Source: Dastarcus helophoroides
Lineage: Eukaryota; Arthropoda; Insecta; Coleoptera; Bothrideridae
Direction of reading: 5' to 3'
DNA length: 64,000 bases
Assembly: GCA_028583605.1 (NCBI GenBank)
Contig: CM053326.1
Location: 38,471,931-38,535,930, forward strand
Of the stretch, positions 11,441 through 24,000 are shown one piece after another. The number at the start of each line of letters is the position of its first letter. The first letter of the stretch is position 1. The notes below the pieces were generated by a model, which searched no databases, was not told where the DNA came from, and saw only the letters and a program-made list of their open reading frames with translations. Both the position numbers and the translations under genes were made by a program.

Positions 11441-11895
11441 ACACGCATGGAAGAGGTGGGGGTAGGCGCTGCACTAGGCGCCTTCATGACTTAAAAACTA
11501 AAAATTAATTGTTTGGATAAACGTGACAAAACTAACTTAATCCGCTTGCACTGCTTTAAAGAGTTCTTGCAGATTGCAGAATGATGTTTTGTTCAAATTC
11601 CTTGATACGTTCAGCAGATAAACATGCTTCCTCATTTATATATTAGGATGCAATTTTTTAACGAGGTATACTCGACATCACGAAAAATTATGGAAAGGGT
11701 AACACAGATGTCGACAATTTGGGAAACACATATTTAAGAATCTATAGATTGACGAGAATAGAACTTCCATAGGCAACACTAACACCCAGCATTGTTTATG
11801 TAGTTGCCTAACTTCATAACGCGAGTAATCGTTTAGGTGTTTGTATTTATTAAAAAATTTAGGTTAGCTTGTGATTTTCATAAGACAATTTAAAA
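11441..11895. other. Region upstream of the methyltransferase gene
   Basis: It includes CAATTTGGGAAACACA near 11715, which is the approximate inverse of CAGCGTTTCCCAAA at 7596. It could be the right end of an outer hAT copy interrupted by the 7616-11432 element. The remaining 180 bases before the ATG should hold the methyltransferase promoter; no TATA box stands out. Confidence 0.35.
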
Positions 11896-13234
11896 ATGAG
11901 AAGAAATATAATACAAATAAATTGTTTATTTCCAAATATATATCGTTCGTTTGTTAACGCAATATTTCCTAATTCAAACTCTGCACACATAAATCATAAC
12001 TCGTTTCTCATGCTTAGAAAATGTCCTGTGTCAATCAGTGGCGTAACTAGCAGGTTCTACGGACACGAAAATAGTGTGTTAACTGTTAAAAAATGTATTT
12101 CAAAATGGCAAAGAACATTTGAACAATCTGATATTTCAGATGCCAGAGATTCAATCAAAAATATAGTAGCCCACGTTTTAAAATTCAAAAAGGTAAGTTT
12201 TAAATCTTTACAAATTCAAATTCACACTTTTTTATAAATACTACGTCACTACACAATTTTCAGTTCACTGACTTAACGTTTCAACATGGCAGAATACTAT
12301 CACAAGGTGAGATAACTGAAATTGAAAAATGTTGCATGCGACGGTTGAAAAAGTAAGAAAAAGACAAGAACTACTTTACATGATTAGTAAGATTTTTGAA
12401 TTTTCAGTGAACCTGTGCAATACATAATTGGTGAATGGGATTTTAGAAATTTAACTTTAAAAATGAAACCTCCCGTTTTTATTCCTAGACCTGAAACAGA
12501 ATTATTGGTTGAATTAGTTCTTCAAACAATCGATAAAGAGAAAGCCAGTCTCATCTTAGAAATGTGTTGTGGTAGTGGAGCGATATCTTTAGCTATTTTA
12601 CAGGAAAGACAAACAGTGAGATATTTACATGAAATATTTGGTCTTAAAATTGGATTAATAATAATTTTTAAATCGGAATTAGGTATTTTGAGGTATTCTG
12701 CTCGTTTAATTATGCCCAATTTCAGACAAAGGTAGTTGCGATTGATCAATCTCCAGACGCATATGAGCTAACTAAAGAAAATGCAACTAAACTAAAATTA
12801 AATGAAAGACTAGATATTTACCAATTAGTACTTTCTAAAGAAGACGATTTGAATTTTCTTAATAGAAAATTTGATATAATCGTAAGCAACCCACCATACG
12901 TATTTTCTGAAGATATGAAATGTCTTGAGAAAGAAATCGTTTTGTAAGCAGACTATAACTATGTTTAATTTTAATTAAAAATGCTACTTTCAGATACGAA
13001 GATCTCAACGCATTAGATGGTGGACCTGATGGATTAGATGTTATTAAAGTTATTTTGAGAATTAGCTCAAAACTATTACGGAGGTATGGCAAACTATTTC
13101 TTGAAGTGGACCCAAGACATCCAAAGATGATTCACGCTTTTCTTAACGAAAATACTGATTTAAAACTATCATTTGTTACATCACATTGTGATATGTTTAA
13201 AAAAGAAAGATTTGTAGAAATACAAAAGTATTAA
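11896..13234 (+). CDS. HemK1: HemK family release-factor glutamine N5-methyltransferase (probably mitochondrial)
   Basis: It would transfer a methyl group from S-adenosylmethionine to the Gln of the GGQ motif of peptide-chain release factors. Five exons: 11896-12192, 12264-12352, 12408-12615, 12726-12943 and 12994-13234. All introns are short (about 50-110 bp) and GT-AG, and phases agree, giving about 350 aa, close to animal HEMK1. Visible motifs are FIPRPETE (about 153-160), the SAM-binding loop EMCCGSGA (about 180-187), an acidic strand end VVAID (about 201-205) and the catalytic NPPY (about 253-256) that holds the substrate glutamine. The first 100 residues are basic and carry no motif, which fits a mitochondrial targeting sequence (inference). 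The usual D-x-G-x-G-x-G SAM loop is slightly altered (ExCCGSG). This is a complete, apparently intact gene. Confidence 0.93.
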
Positions 13235-13465
13235 ATTATAATGCTGTGTTTGAGTTGAGACCTTTAAATTAATTTCTTGAAATCCTGGAAGATTAAGCTT
13301 TGCTAATAATAAATGCAGTGTTTTTCCTGCGACGAAAGAATTATGGCGGATAATTTGATCTAGTAAGGCGTAATTGCTTTTTAACTTAGCCAAAGGGTAC
13401 TTTTTATCCTGCACTTCATAAATAAATTCTTCTACAAATACCGTGGCGTTTACATCAATTTAGGT
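13181..13465 (-). CDS. Unrecognised ORF, convergent with and overlapping the HemK 3' end
   Basis: A 95-codon minus-strand frame opens right after a TAA at about 13468 and reads VNATVFVEEFIYEVQDKKYP, continuing with a Leu-rich helical stretch containing KSNYALLDQIIRHNSF and LLLAKLNLPGF. Composition is well balanced and unlike the low-complexity frames around it, which suggests real coding origin. No in-frame ATG precedes the conserved-looking part. An out-of-frame ATG followed at once by TAA lies at the expected start, so the start may be damaged, or the frame may be a fragment of a spliced gene or pseudogene. It overlaps the last 54 bases of the methyltransferase on the opposite strand. Family not recognised. 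Confidence 0.4.
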
Positions 13466-13469
13466 TTAG

Positions 13470-14690
13470 GTTATTTTCATGTACTTTATAAGAGGTCAGT
13501 TAGGAAAATGAATTAAATTTCGTTTAAATATTTATAAACCAACTTTCTTAGTGGTGAAACTATGCCATTTCTGTTTTTATTTTAATATGTTTCAATTTCG
13601 TAAAGCAACTGTGGTTTGCAGTGACCATAAATGTCTAAAATGATTTTAAAGTCATCAAGGATAACAAAAAGTCGTTCTTGAGTATTAAGCAATAATAATT
13701 AATTTCAGAAGTTGATAAATATTGTTATATGTCTGATAAGTGTAAACTGCCCGAAACCCGATCACCAGATAAGGACGATGAGGACAATGTATTTACTAAA
13801 CGAATTAATTACAGCTTTAACGCTTTTCGAAAAACTATATAACATTCATTGTTTTGTTCTAAGCCTTAAAGTTCAAATATTCTCTGAACTAAATATTGCT
13901 AATAACGATTATTTAAATACTGAGCGACATCTTACTGATTTTGCTTTTGAGGGGCCTTTCGTAAACAAAACGTGAACAATTTCAACCATAATTCATCTTT
14001 TTATCCATTTCTTCTTAACCTCTAGGAATTACTTCCTCAAAAAATGAATAATAAGCTTGGAGAGTAGAACTTTAGCAATGATGTAAAAATTAGAATTTTC
14101 TCAAATATTGTACTTGCTGCTAAATGGTAAGGGAGACACATCATATCCTATTTAAGCGAGAAATTACTTTACCTACATTTCTTGCTATTATATGTAATAA
14201 AGTTACAATGAGTCATTGATCCTTTTTTTAAATGAATGATTTGTGATTTACCCTTTTCACATTACACAAACAGAAAAAGTCTAATGAAATTGTAAAAATT
14301 TATTAAGAATTTACATATACATAAATAGAGAAATGGAGTAACCAATCTGTTTTATCACAATACTAAAACTAATTAACGTGTAGTCGATAATCTGTAGATC
14401 ATGTATACATACAATTTATTATTACTGCAACGTATTTTTGCAGTATAAAACACAACAAACATTTTTCCACTTGCATCCTTTTGCAAGCATATCATTGACA
14501 ACTGACAACAAAAATTTAAAAACCACTTGAAGAATAACAATCATGAAGGCTGCCAGCACCTTACATAACATTATTCAAAAGTAATTTTCTGTCATAAAAT
14601 TCCACAAAATTGTCCTATCACCGTAAAGAAATACTTCGGAAGAAATTTCAAGGAATTACTTATTTTCTTAATACTATATACATCATTTTA
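13470..14690. other. Intergenic stretch between HemK and ABCG genes
   Basis: No repeat was recognised. A short plus-strand frame at 13706-13837 (MSDKCKLPETRSPDKDDEDN...) follows a possible splice acceptor, but no partner exon was found. The 3'UTR of the ABCG gene extends into this stretch from the right. Confidence 0.35.
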
Positions 14691-14695
14691 TAATA

Positions 14696-14701
14696 TTTAT
14701 T
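14696..14701 (-). terminator. AATAAA overlapping the ABCG stop codon
   Basis: On the minus strand the stop TAA is embedded in CAATAAATA, so a canonical hexamer overlaps the end of the CDS. It is probably too close to be the functional poly(A) signal, but no better one was examined. Confidence 0.3.
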
Positions 14702-15044
14702 GACTAGACAATTGCTTTCTTAAAGTACAATAGGCGACGATCCGCAATATCACAAAATTTAAAAACAAAACCAGAACGTCGTTCCAATAATTAGCGTGGG
14801 TCATTCCAATGTCTTTCAGTAAAGTTTCTGGCGCTTTATAATGACAATATTCAACGTCATCTGGACAAGGTATTGGTGCTCTGTTAAAACCATAGATCGC
14901 TTGTACTAATCCTTCGAAAGCATAACTTAAGTAGGAAATGTATGACAAGATAAACATCGGTTTGGACATATGATTATACATAATGAGAAATCCTGCCAGC
15001 AGAATCATAAAAGCTGTTATTACAGCTCCAAGGAATGTCCCATT
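14697..15044 (-). CDS. ABCG exon 11 (last transmembrane helices, stop)
   Basis: It encodes [19 protein letters not shown], then the conserved [11 protein letters not shown] segment, the extracellular cysteine cluster (CPDDVEYC) and a final membrane helix, ending with TAA at 14699-14697. The acceptor is TTTTACAG. It enters in phase 0, which matches exon 10 only if the extra base in exon 10 is ignored. Confidence 0.92.
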   Translation of the reverse strand, partial: NGTFLGAVITAFMILLAGFLIMYNHMSKPMFILSYISYLSYAFEGLVQAIYGFNRAPIPCPDDVEYCHYKAPETLLKDIGMTHANYWNDVLVLFLNFVILRIVAYCTLRKQLSSQ

Positions 15045-18000
15045 CTGTAAAAGAATTATATATTTAATATGTAGGTAATTACTGTGAATAATATTTGCAA
15101 CTAACAAAGGTTTTCATGATAAAAAGAGCATCATAAATAAATGCATTATGAAATATAATGTGAAAAAAATTTGTAAAAACCTTGTACAAACAAAATAATG
15201 TAAAGGAACGAAATAAATGAAAATTTGGTTTTCTCTACTGATTTAAATTTTTGCGAAATTTCGATTGTAATCTTTTTTTTTTTTCGTAAACGTATTTTCT
15301 AAAAAATTTCGAATATTTCACTTAATTCTTTTTCATAATTCCGAATTTAAACTCTAAATTAAGGCTTTTTCTAAACATTTTAACCTTCTTCGAAATTTCC
15401 ATATCAATCTATCTTAACATTTCTACTTCCAATGTAAGTTCCAGTGGCGTGTTCTTCATGAAAGCTAGGGAAACACAGCTTCCCTTACAAAATGAAAATG
15501 TCCATGTTCATTCTATTTTATAACCTTTTTTTTCACACAACAGTTCCACTATTTATTAATATTAGTAACGCTTATGAATCGAAATTTAACAATTGTGTCT
15601 GTGAAGTAAAAAGATTCGACTTATTTTTCACATAAATAATGGGAATTTATTTGTGTACCAATTCTTAAGGAGTGGGCGAATCGAATTTTAATTGAAAATG
15701 TCGACTTTTTTCAAAACTGTATTTTTTTAATGTCGAATATTTTTAGAATTTTAACTTTTTTTGAATAATACCTTTTTTTTCACACAACAGTTCCACTATT
15801 TATTAATATTAGTAATGCTTATGATCGAAAATTTAACAACTGTGTCTGTGAAATAAAAGATTTAGCTTATTATTCACACAAATAATGGGAATTTATTTGT
15901 GTACCAATCCTTAAGGAGTAGGCGAATCGAATTTTATTGAAAATGTCGACTTTTTTCAAAACTGTATTTTTTTAATGTCGAATGTTTTTAGAATTTTAAC
16001 TTTTTTTGAATAATACCTTTTTTTTACACAACAGTTCCGCTATTTATTAATATTAGTAACGCTTATGATCGAAATTAAACAATTGTGTCTGTGAAATAAA
16101 AGATTCAACTTACTTTTCACATTAATAATGGGAATTTATTTGTCTACCAATTCTTAAGGAGTGGGCGAATCGAATGTTATTGAAAATGTCGACTTTTTTC
16201 AAAACTGTATTTTTTTAATGTCGAATGTTTTTAGAATTTTAACTTTTTTTGAATAATACCTTTTTTTTCACACAACAGTTCCACTATTTATTAATATTAG
16301 TAACGCTTATGATCGAAATTTAACAATTGTGTCTGTGAAATAAAAGATTCAACTTATTTTTCACATAAATAATGGGAATTTATTTGTGTACCAATTCTTA
16401 AGGAGTGGGCGAATCGAATGTTATTGAAAATGTCGACTTTTTTCAAAACTGTATTTTTTTAATGTCGAATGTTTTTAGAATTTTAACTTTTTTTGAATAA
16501 TACCTTTTTTTTCACACAACAGTTCCACTATTTATTAATATTAGTAACGCTTCTTATCGAAATTTAACAATTGTGTCTGTGAAATAAAAGATTCAACTTA
16601 TTTTTCACATAAATAATGGGAATCTATTTGTGTACCAATTCTTAAACAGTGGGCGAATCGAATTTTATTGAAAATGTCGACTTTCTTCAAAACTGTATTT
16701 TTTTAATGTCGAATGTTTTTAGAATTTTAACTTTCTTTTGAATAATTTAACTTTTTAAATTTAAATTTACTATTGAATATTTCGACTCCTGAAAATTTAG
16801 GCATTTCAAAATTTTATCTTTTTCAAAACTTCGATTTTTCAAAACTTGGACTTTTTTTTTAAACTTTAAGCTTTTTGTCGTAATTTTAATTGAAAATCTT
16901 GATCTTTTCAAAATTTTGATTCTTTTTAATAAAATTTTACTTTTTCTTTAAATCTAACTTTTAGTTAGTAGTACAGCTTCGACATTTCAAAAGTAATCTA
17001 TTTTTTCAAAATCTTTGACTTTTTCTCGAAATTCAAATTTACTTTATTGTGTAAATGCCGCTCTATTTAAAAAGAAACTTTTAAAAAGAATTTTTTAAAA
17101 AAGTTATACTTTTCAAAATGGTGATTTATGAGAATTTTTCGACTACTTTTTTCAAAAATTTAGGCTCTCTCACAGTTGAATAATTTTGATTATTTCTCAA
17201 AATTTCGATTTTTATGTCATCAATTTCGACTTCTTTTTTCGATTTTTTTTTGAAAAATTCGACTTCTGCTGAAAATTTGAACTTTTTTTGAAAAATTCGG
17301 CTTCTTTGAAAATTGCAAATATTCCGAAAATTTTAACTTTTTTTTTAAATTTCGACCCTGTTTCAAATTCAGGTAGCAAAATTGACACTTTTTCAAAATG
17401 TAAGCCTTCTCTTGCAATTCTGACTAAAAATTTGTACTTCTTTCAAAATATTTACTATTTTTAATTTTTGAATTTTTTTCAAAAGTCGACTTTTTACGAA
17501 TTACAACTTTTTTTTCAAAAATTTACTTTTTGTTGAAAATTTGAACTATTTATTTGAAAAATTCAAGATTTTCCAAAATATCAACTTTTTCTCAAAAATA
17601 TACATAAATAATTTTTTTGAAACCTATTTACTGAAAATACTGACTTTTTTGAAAATTAAGACCAAGAAATTGAAAGTAACCAAAATGTCATCTTCATTTT
17701 TAAATTTTGACTGAAAATATTTGCAAAAATTTCACTTTTCTAAAAAATCTTGGCTTTTTTAAATAAAATATACTCTTTTGTTCGACATCTTTTCTTACGT
17801 TGAAAACTGACATTATTGCAAATTTCATTTTTTGCAAAAATTGAGTTTTTTGTGACGTTTTCGATCACTTTTCAAAAATGTCTTAGGTTTTTCCAAAATT
17901 TATTTTTTTGTTTGAATTTTGATGTATTTTTGAAAATATTGATTTAAACGTTTCGATTTTTTTTGAAAATTGGGCTCTTTTTTCGAAAAATTACTCACAA

Positions 18001-21000
18001 TTTCTCAAAACTTTAATTTTTTCCCAAATTTTCAAATTTTTCTCCAAATTTCGATTATTTTATAGTCTTTAACTTTTTTAAATTTCGGTTTAATATTAGA
18101 AAATTGAAATACAAAATCTTGTCTCCTGAAACCAAGAAAGATTAAAAAACACAACAAAAGTTCCTCTAACGCGTTTCGATAGCCAAGCTATCATTTTCAG
18201 AGAAGAATTCACAATCTTTGAAGATAACCAAGGACCAGTCCTGTTCCGCCAAAATAATAAATAATAGTAAAAATTTCGACTTTTTTATCAGATATTAATA
18301 GAGGTATTGCTTTTTCAAAATTTTGACTTTTTTGGTTGATATCGACTTTTTTTATTGGAAATTTCGTTTTTTTTTAATATTTTGACTTTTTTAATAATCT
18401 TGAGTGTTTCCTGAAATTTTTAATTAAGATAAAAATTTCGACTTTTTTGAAAAATTGGTTTCTTCTACAATTTAGAAGTTTTTCCCAAAATTTTGACTAT
18501 TTTATAAAAAAAATCAGTTTTTTCAAGATTTAAACTTTTGTCGAAATTTCGACTTTTTTGAAATATTCACTTAAAAATTTCGACTTTTTTGAAATTTTGG
18601 ACTTTTTTGGAAAAATTCGAATTTTTCGAAATTTCAATCTTTTCCTAAGACTTCCACTATTTTCACTATTGAACTTTATTAACGATAAAAGCGCAACAAA
18701 ATTTTAAAAATTTTACAAGTTTTCGATAAATATTTGCTAACACCGGACCAGGTTTCGCATCACTGCATCATCGGCATCATCGAAAATTGGTGGTGGTGGA
18801 ATTTTATAAATTTTGTTGTGTTTTTATCGTTAATAAAGTTTAATAGTTATGAATATCTATAAGTAAATTATATTATTTTTAGTTTTCCAGGGATCTTGAA
18901 CTCACTCTTGACCACCAAACATATTTTTATATTATTCATATTACATACATATACATGATCTTTTCAGATACTTACAATTGGATTCACAAGTGTCCCCAGT
19001 AGAATTCCCATACTCGAAGCTATAAGGAGCAACCAAAATAAGCACGGAAAAAACCATTATAAATCTAGACAGACTTATTGGTTGTGCGCTAAGAAAATAA
19101 GATGTGGAGATGTAAGCCAAGCTGAAAACAACCTGTAAAAATTTAAAATGTAACAATAACGCCATTGTGTTTCAGAAAAATAGCTCTTACTTGAAGAGGA
19201 ATATCTGCTATTAAAAAAGCGATGTAATAGGTTTTCAAATTATACCAGTTGTTGAACCTTTCCTTGCGAATTACCCCTATTTCAGATGGAACTAAAAGAT
19301 ATATCATTAGTATAATAAATCTAAATCAAAAAATCATCGTACACTTAAGAACAGCTGGCATGAGTGACGTATAACATAAGTATACTGCACTGATCATTAA
19401 AAAGCCAACGTTATTAAAAACTTTTGAACCATCATCTCCTACGTTCCGATAGGTAACTCCCAAAAATATTCCTACCATAATATGTAGAAAAAATCGTAAG
19501 AATGATATCGTCTGTAAAAGAGGAAGGCGATAAGATTTTGAAGTCAAAAAAATACTTGGAATCAACTTTCATGTTTACAAAACAATTAGCCCACATAACC
19601 TGAATTATCAAGCATATTTTTATTTATTTTATGAATGGTATTTTTTCCTCGAAACCTACTAACCTATATTTAAGCAAAATTTATAGCGAACTATATCGCT
19701 TTTACTGCCATTAAAATATAATGCAAGCATAATTAGATTGATAACTAATAATAAATGTGATAAATTGTAAAAATCCATTATTTTTTTACACAACGCTGAA
19801 CGATATATGTGTTATTTCCTCATTCCCGTTTTTTTTTTACTTAATAAGTCGAAAGAGCACTTACCCAATCCCTGTATATTTGTACATACGCCCTTTTTAC
19901 AAGGACTTTCAATCTGTGCCATTCTGATGGGTGATACTTTCTTGTTCCTGCGATAAAACTTTGTTCTTTATTTAGGGGAGGTTTGCCATTTTTTGCCAAT
20001 AAATCCTCATCTGCAATAAATATAAACTACAACTGTTAACCATGAAATAGAATTTTTTGGTGCTTTAAAAGCTAATGAAGCGGGAAAGATCATGACATAT
20101 TAATCTGACTATAGACCAAATGACCAGTTCTGGATAACTAAATCATAAATTTAATTTAGTACTAGGTAATTATTATTTGTTTAGTTTTGCAAACTAAGGA
20201 AGTATTTATCAAGATTGTCGTAAAATAATGGATAATGTTCAGAAAGTATGGAAACATGTATGTTTCATAAAAACATTATAAAAACATCCCTTTGATCTAT
20301 TCCCATTGATTTGTTTTGTATTTTGTCACCTTAATTTTATACAGAGTGTTTTATCCATCGCATATTTGGATAGAGTTCTTCTTTACAAATACGGCGATAT
20401 AAAGTTTGGAAAGCCTATCTATAATGGTAAGGATTGTACAGCTTAAATAATTTTCCATTGGATTCTAATGCACAAACCAATAGATTTGAACATTTATTAG
20501 ATTCGAAGTTTGGAAACCAAATACCGATTTCGATCTTGTTAGATCTCGTCAACTCGAATGCTAACAAATGTTCCGACAAGTAAGCATTCGAGTTGGATAT
20601 ACCAAACTGACGAGATCTAACAAGATCAAAACCGGTATTTGGTTTCCAAACTTTCGAATCTAATAAATATTCAAACCTATTGGTCTGTGCATTAGAATCC
20701 TCCTCTTCTGGGAACTTTTTCCTAGAAAACAACCGCTTCGCTAGGTGGCAGTGTTTCAACTGTTGGTAGTTCAGCTACCTATACACTATACACGCCTGGA
20801 GGGCTGCATGAATTTGTAGTCTAGGTTGCATTCTACTTGCATATTCCATTAGATGTTAACTTATATTTAGACTTGTGGATGGTGGCAAATTGAATATTTA
20901 GGTTTAAGTGATTTTTTTGTAATTTCATTTAACTTTATTTTTGTGTTTAAATCTTTTTAATTGCAATAGGAGCAGTAGAATTTATTCCAGTTATAGATTT

Positions 21001-24000
21001 CACCAAAAATATACCAGATATATAAGCTTAAATCCGCTGTTTTTTAGTAATAAAAACACATTTGTTTTGAATAGAAAGCAAAAAAGAATTTTATTCAAAG
21101 TGCTTTCCCTCGCTAGCTATACATTTTTCCCATCTCTCGGGCAATTTGTGAATACCACGCCAAAAGAATTCCTTATCTTTTGAGGCAAACCACTCGTCCA
21201 GCCATTTTCGAACGTCTTCGTAAGAATCGAAGTGCTTTTTAGCGAGTGCGTGGCCCATCGACGAAAACATGTGATAGTCAGAAGGAGCCAGGTCTGGCGA
21301 ATAAGCGGGATGAGGTAACACCTCCCAGTTGTCGTGTTTCCAGGTAATTTTGGACCAATTTCGACGTGTGCGATGGTGCGTTATCGTGGAGGAAAATCAG
21401 TTTGTCATGTCTTTGTTGATAGCCAGGCCTTTTTTCACGTAAAGCACGGTTCAATTTGATCAGCTGTTGGTGGTAGCGTGGGCATCTACAGTTCATCAAC
21501 AGCTCGTAGTAGATAATACCCTGCTGATCCCACCAAACGCACAGCATCGTCTTCCGTCCAAATCGATTTGGGCTTGAGGAAGATGTTGATGGTTGGCCGG
21601 GATCAACCCACGATTTCTTGCGTTTAGGATTCTCGAAATAAATCCATTTCTCATCGCCAGTCACCACACGATGCAGAAATGACTTTCTTTTTTGTCTGGC
21701 AAACAAGATTTCGCATGTGTTTTGGCATCGCTCCATCTGCCTATCGTTCAATTCATGGGGTAATCATTTTCCAATCCTTTCGACCTTTTCCATGGCACGT
21801 TAAAAGCATGGAAATGACTGGTTGAGTGGCACCTAACTACTCGGCAAGCATTTTTCGCGATTGGGTATCGTCCTCGTCCAAAAGACCCTATAATTCATGG
21901 TCCTCGACCTTTCTGGGCCGATTTTCACGCTCCTTGTCACTCAAGTCAAAATGGCCGTCTTCGAACCAGTCTCTGCAAGTTGTTTCCGATAAAGCACTGT
22001 CACCATAGGTTTCCACAAGCATTCGATGTGATTCGGCAGCCGATTTCTTTAAATTGAAGCAGAAAAGCAGAGCTTCCGCATATGCTCTTTTTTTTGGCAC
22101 AAAACTGGACATGATTACACAAAGAAAAATGTATGTTGTATGAAATCGCTTATGATGTGCACTGATTGATGTGAACAGCTGTCGAACTCATACAAAAACA
22201 GTAAGACATTTCCATGGCAGCAGGTAATACGCTCACAACGTCATCTATGAGCAAACAGCGGATTAAACAAATATTAAATCCACCAAGGTAAGAAGGTAAA
22301 ATGCAATATGGGTCTCAGTCATTTGAAATACAAGAGTAGATTAGTTAATTAGTAGATTAAATTAATAACTTACATTTTGGACAATTTGCACTGCTCCTCC
22401 ACTTAGTGGCATGTACATGTTTTACCAGATGATCGGTACATTCCCCATATTCTCCATTTGCTACTTCTAATACTAAAACAAAATAATCACTAATTTTTTT
22501 ATCCAGAAATTATAAAAGAAATGTAACCATACCCAAATATTGACCCATGCTTATCAAGAGAATATGTTTGGATGGGAATGGGCAAAGAATAATTTTCAAG
22601 TATGTTATAGATCCAATATAATTAAACCATCAATTATGTATGAAGAATGTATTTGGACAGTCAAAATGAAAAAAATAAAATAAAGAATAATTTTTATCAT
22701 ATCGGGTTTCCTTTAGGAAATATTCAAGTATTTTATACAAGCATCTAATATTGTTTTGGAGATATCAGATGTCAGTCTCCGAAAAAAATTCCGAAATGGT
22801 CTCAACTTATCAACAAAATCTTTAACCATTCTGGAGGTAATTTCCAAGGTTCTCAGTACACCTAGTATTGCTTGCTGTTGCTGTAGATTAAAATTCACTT
22901 ATTTCCATAAAATGTCCTGATCTGTTATTACACTTATTACAACATTGAACTTAGAAAAAAAACATTACATGTTAGTTTCAATTAGGTTCGAGATAAACTC
23001 TACCTGAGATGAGAAGTTCCTAGGTTTATGCAAAATTCATTGCCTGGCTCTACCTACAACAAAGCTTGCCATTGCTTTTTCAATTTGTAAACCAGCTAGA
23101 TTTACTTTTGATGGTCTCGATCACTGTCTTCCCTTTTCGGGATCTGTTTCTCTCTACTCGGTAAGGTTTGTCAACATGTAAAATACAATACTAAAAAAAT
23201 TAAAATTATTTCCAATCTCAGAACAACATAATGCTTTACAAACAATATCAGAACTAATAATTTTGCCTGTTTTGAAAATATTTTCTTTCCATATATAGCC
23301 GGAACCTGTTGACTATACATCAATGCCTTTAATTAGGAGCTGTTTTGGTTGTGATTATTGTTGGAAATCACATTCAAAGCGCGAGAGCAAAAATCTATTG
23401 TCATATAAAGTAGAATATTGGACACAACAAGTTAGGCCAACACTAGAATACTGTTCTCATGTTTGGAGTTCAGCCCCAAAACACATTTTAGCTCTCTTGG
23501 ATTCAATTCAAAGAAGAGCGATTCGCCTAATTGATGACGAGAGTCTGACCGATTCTCTCGAAACACTAGAGCACAGGCGTATGGTTGGTGACTTGTCTTT
23601 TTTCTACGAGTACTACCACTGAAGATGCTCTCAGAAACTAATAGGATTGATCCCCCTAAGGGCAAGATTCTTGAGGCGTACTAGACAGTCGGAGACAGCA
23701 AATTCCTGTGCGGTCCAGCTTGACACAATGAGGACTTCTGTCTACGGAGACTCTTTTTTCTATAGAACTTCCAAGTTATGGAACTTGTTACCGAAAGGAA
23801 TTTTCCCCAAAAAATACAACCTATTCGGTTGCGGTTCATCGCCATCCTACTCGCATCCTACACACAGTGCTTTGAAAGCATAATGGGGTTACCCTTTGCG
23901 AGTGGATTAAACTTAAAAAAACTGTGTTTCTGTGTATCTTTTACGAACTGAAATCTGATACGGTACTTAAACTTATTTGGATGAGATAGGTCGATGATTA

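Larger units (their letters stand above)
15240..18660. repeat. Degenerate low-complexity expansion in ABCG intron 10
   Basis: T-rich on the plus strand, built from motifs like AAATTTCGACTTTTTT. It contains the 244-bp tandem array (15521-16745) and a family-2 repeat (18113-18250). The part 17000-18650 matches 63560-60650 in inverted orientation (for example CTTACGTTGAAAACTGAC at 17793, inverse at about 62725). Confidence 0.8.

Noticed and set aside
13706..13837. Short exon-like frame MSDKCKLPETRSPDK... after a TTTCAG acceptor
   Set aside because: No partner exon, no recognised family and a weak donor; not strong enough to list as a gene.
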